From contig JAUHWJ010000086.1 of NCBI GenBank assembly GCA_030424705.1, positions 1-7,265 on the forward strand: 7,265 nucleotides of DNA, given 5' to 3'. Below, one piece after another: positions 5,657 through 7,265 of this stretch. Position 1 is the first letter of the stretch. Each line of letters opens with the position of its first letter. Below the pieces are notes generated by a model, which had not been told where the DNA came from, searched no databases, and worked only from the letters and a program-made list of their open reading frames with translations. The position numbers and the translations under genes were made by a program. This DNA comes from Alphaproteobacteria bacterium (lineage in GTDB: Bacteria > Pseudomonadota > Alphaproteobacteria > Rhodobacterales > Rhodobacteraceae).

Positions 5657-5670
5657 TTGATCGAGATCAA
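5657..5670. promoter_or_regulatory. FNR/FnrL-type binding site upstream of ppk2
   Basis: The 14-base sequence TTGATCGAGATCAA is an exact match to the TTGAT-N4-ATCAA consensus of CRP/FNR-family regulators (FNR, FnrL, Anr, FixK, Dnr). It is a perfect palindrome in its arms. Its centre is about 67 bases upstream of the ppk2 start and lies between the DUF2189 stop and ppk2, a position suited to activation of ppk2 under low oxygen. I see no strong -10 at the expected spacing, so activation is inferred from the site alone. Confidence 0.75.
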
Positions 5671-5688
5671 GCGCGTCCTGCCCGCGCC

Positions 5689-6474
5689 TCAGGCCGGATA
5701 GATCAGCGCCCGCCGGTAGAGCCGCCATGTCGCGTGGCCGAGGAGTGGCAGAGCGACGAGGAGGCCGAGGAAGAACGGCGCGAGCCCGGCGAGCATCAGC
5801 GCGGCGGTGACCGCGGCGAAGCCGAGCATCGGCGCCGGGCTCGCGGCGACGGCGCGGACGCTCGTCACCATCGCCGTCACCACGTCCACCTCCCGGTCGA
5901 GCAGCATCGGCAGGCCGAAGACGGTGATCGAGAAGAGAAGAAGCGCGAGCAGGAAGCCGACGAGCGCGCCGACGGCGAGCATCGTGAGCCCCGCCGACGT
6001 GAGGAAGACGTCAGGGGACGACATGATGTTCGTCATCGCCTTCAGCCCGAGGAAAAGGGCGAAGACGAGATGCGCCGCGTACATCCAGAAGAGGAAGATC
6101 ATGATGACGACCATGATCATGGAGGGGAGCTGCCTGTCCTTCTGCCGGAAGACGACGCCGAGAACGCCGGCCCAGTCCAGCGCCTCGCCGGCCTCGATAC
6201 GCCGGCTCACCTCGTAGAGCCCGGTGGCGAAGAACGGCCCGAGCAGCGGAAAGCCGAGCGAAACCGGGATGATGAGCCAGGTCTGCCCCCAGACCTGCAA
6301 TTGCAGCAGGATCACGAGCCCGCCCAGCACCGTGACCGCGGCGAAGAACAGCCCGAAGGCCGGCGCGGCGCGGAAATCGCCCCAGCCCTCGGCCAGGGCG
6401 GCGCGGATGTCCGCGCCCGTCACGGCGTTGATGCGCGGCGGCGGAGAGGCTTCGGGCGCGGCGGCGTCTGTCAT
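5689..6474 (-). CDS. DUF2189 family multi-pass membrane protein
   Basis: This 261-residue inner-membrane protein has a cytosolic Ala/Pro-rich N-terminus, an amphipathic segment near 20-37, and about five or six hydrophobic spans (roughly 40-60, 66-87, 117-143, 160-190 and 214-246). It ends in the family-typical H-A-T-W-R-L-Y-R-R at 247-255. Other features that fit DUF2189 are F-G-L-P-M-L-L-D-R-E-V-D at 186-197 and the G-P-F-F-A-T-G-L-Y-E segment at 79-88. The family has no established function. The ATG at 6474 follows GGGAGA on the minus strand; an in-frame stretch upstream to 6540 lacks a ribosome binding site. The gene is 92 bases upstream of ppk2 and 121 bases downstream of the DUF1801 gene, so it may have its own promoter. 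A degenerate FNR-type site lies about 59 bases before its start. Confidence 0.87.
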   Translation of the reverse strand: MTDAAAPEASPPPRINAVTGADIRAALAEGWGDFRAAPAFGLFFAAVTVLGGLVILLQLQVWGQTWLIIPVSLGFPLLGPFFATGLYEVSRRIEAGEALDWAGVLGVVFRQKDRQLPSMIMVVIMIFLFWMYAAHLVFALFLGLKAMTNIMSSPDVFLTSAGLTMLAVGALVGFLLALLLFSITVFGLPMLLDREVDVVTAMVTSVRAVAASPAPMLGFAAVTAALMLAGLAPFFLGLLVALPLLGHATWRLYRRALIYPA

Positions 6475-6526
6475 GGCGTTTCTCCCGGTTTTCGGGGAAC
6501 GGTGGCGGCCCGGCGCCGGCTGCGCC

Positions 6527-6540
6527 TTGATCCAGCGCAA
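6527..6540. promoter_or_regulatory. Degenerate FNR-type site upstream of the DUF2189 gene
   Basis: TTGATCCAGCGCAA keeps one perfect half-site (TTGAT) and the outer CAA of the other, 8 of 10 consensus positions in TTGAT-N4-ATCAA. Its centre is about 59 bases upstream of the DUF2189 start. Alone it would be weak evidence. The perfect site before the next gene (ppk2) and the similar distance to the start make it worth recording. Confidence 0.4.
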
Positions 6541-6595
6541 ACGAGCGGGCCTGTCCGGGCGCGTGGGGCGCAGCTGAACGCCGTCGCCCCGGCTT

Positions 6596-7003
6596 TCAGC
6601 GCCGATGATAGGTGAGCGCCCGCGCGATCAGCGCGCCGACCGCCGCCGCGTCGACCGTCTCGCCGTCCCGGAAACGAACCGCGCGGGAGCCCTCGATGTC
6701 GAAGGCGTCCCCGTGCGCGGCGCGGAATTCGTCGATGAGCGTCGTCCGGCAATGGACATAGAGCGCGAAGCCGCCCTCCTTCGGCGCGCCGAGGCGGATC
6801 GTGCTCCCGGCCCCGGTCTCGGGCGTCAGATAGGCCGGCTGCCCCCAGCGCAGCGCCTCCTCAACGCGCCCGACGCCCTCCGTCCGCGCCGCGACGTCGA
6901 AGATCAGGCGGCGGAGGGAGAGCAACCCGTCCCGCGCGCCCGGCGGGAAGGCGAGGAACGCCGCCTCGACCTCGGGAGAGCCGAAATCCGGCTCCGCAAT
7001 CAC
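6596..7003 (-). CDS. DUF1801 domain protein
   Basis: This 135-residue soluble protein has the DUF1801 pattern. There is an N-terminal helical part (P-G-A-R-D-G-L-L-S-L-R-R-L-I-F near 21-35), then E-A-L-R-W-G-Q-P-A-Y-L at 49-59, a central G-F-A-L-Y-V-H-C strand, and a C-terminal I-A-R-A-L-T-Y-H-R-R. The fold is shared with B. subtilis YdhG/Fra, a frataxin-like iron protein, but most members are uncharacterised and I assign no function. The GTG start at 7003 overlaps the pheA stop by four bases (GTGA), so translation is probably coupled to pheA. Only a weak G-rich Shine-Dalgarno is visible. The shared operon with pheA need not imply a shared pathway. Confidence 0.85.
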   Translation of the reverse strand: MIAEPDFGSPEVEAAFLAFPPGARDGLLSLRRLIFDVAARTEGVGRVEEALRWGQPAYLTPETGAGSTIRLGAPKEGGFALYVHCRTTLIDEFRAAHGDAFDIEGSRAVRFRDGETVDAAAVGALIARALTYHRR

Positions 7004-7265
7004 CGCCCGTCCCGCGCCGCGCTCCGCGGATAGGCGCCGAGCACCTTGAGGAAGGAGGTGAAGAAGCGCAGCTCCTCCATCGCGTAGATCACGTTCTGAT
7101 GCTCGGGGTGCCCCTCGATATCCGCATAGAACTGCGTGGCGGTGAAGGAGCCGTCCACCATGTAGCTTTCCAGCTTCACCATGTTGACACCGTTGGTCGC
7201 GAAGCCGCCCATCGCCTTGTAGAGCGCGGCGGGCACGTTCCGCACCTGGAAGACGAAGCTTGTCA
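7000..7265 (-). CDS. pheA: Prephenate dehydratase, C-terminal ACT domain (partial)
   Basis: The last 87 residues of a minus-strand gene are visible; the 5' part is beyond the right edge. The residues F-V-F-Q-V-R-N-V-P-A-A-L-Y-K-A-M-G-G-F-A and the L-E-S-Y motif followed by F-T-A-T-Q-F-Y-A-D-I-E-G-H are the ACT regulatory domain of prephenate dehydratase, where the E-S motif contributes to phenylalanine binding. The enzyme converts prephenate to phenylpyruvate in phenylalanine synthesis and is feedback-inhibited by phenylalanine. The dehydratase domain itself is not in the window, so the monofunctional architecture is inferred from related alphaproteobacteria. The stop codon overlaps the start of the DUF1801 gene. 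Confidence 0.92.
   Translation of the reverse strand, partial: TSFVFQVRNVPAALYKAMGGFATNGVNMVKLESYMVDGSFTATQFYADIEGHPEHQNVIYAMEELRFFTSFLKVLGAYPRSAARDGR

Noticed and set aside
5734..6615. Plus-strand open frame antisense to the DUF2189 gene
   Set aside because: It has extreme Arg/Glu/Asp/His content typical of the reverse of a hydrophobic membrane protein gene, with no domain.

Overview
This 7265-base window is chromosomal DNA of high GC content. The gene families and codon use point to an alphaproteobacterium, most likely a member of the Rhodobacterales. The pointers are a malyl-CoA thioesterase-like CitE-family protein, NnrU, DUF1737, DUF2189, a class I PPK2, a monofunctional prephenate dehydratase, and an FNR-type box. 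The taxonomic call is inference; there is no rRNA or tRNA in the window.

Left part (1-2445): the window opens in the last 30 codons of a plus-strand gene. A complete plus-strand gene (196-2424) follows and ends in almost the same sequence. The complete gene encodes a 742-residue predicted type I-secreted protein. It has seven FG-GAP calcium-binding blades, a Pro-Pro-Val-Thr repeat linker, an RTX nonapeptide array of 13 units in register, and a C-terminal cap. The near-identity of 1-112 and 2334-2445 runs 21 bases past the stop codon, into what is the 3' end of an opposing gene at the right-hand copy. This indicates a tandem duplication with a unit of about 2333 bp.

Middle part (2431-4630): three minus-strand genes lie close together and probably form an operon. 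In order of transcription they are a CoA-ester lyase/malyl-CoA thioesterase of the CitE/Mcl2 type, an NnrU-family membrane protein, and a DUF1737 small protein. The last converges on the FG-GAP/RTX gene with a 6-base gap. A SnoaL/NTF2-fold protein is transcribed divergently from the lyase gene.

Right part (4652-7265): four more minus-strand genes follow. In order of transcription they are the 3' end of pheA, a DUF1801 protein whose GTG start overlaps the pheA stop, a DUF2189 multi-pass membrane protein, and the polyphosphate kinase PPK2. A perfect FNR-type box (TTGAT-N4-ATCAA) lies upstream of ppk2. A degenerate one lies upstream of the DUF2189 gene. This suggests oxygen- or redox-responsive control of polyphosphate-linked nucleotide phosphorylation. 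The ppk2 gene is visibly less GC-rich than its neighbours.

Most of the window is ordinary metabolic chromosome. The parts most worth a second look are the duplicated secreted propeller/RTX gene and the FNR-box/ppk2/DUF2189 region.
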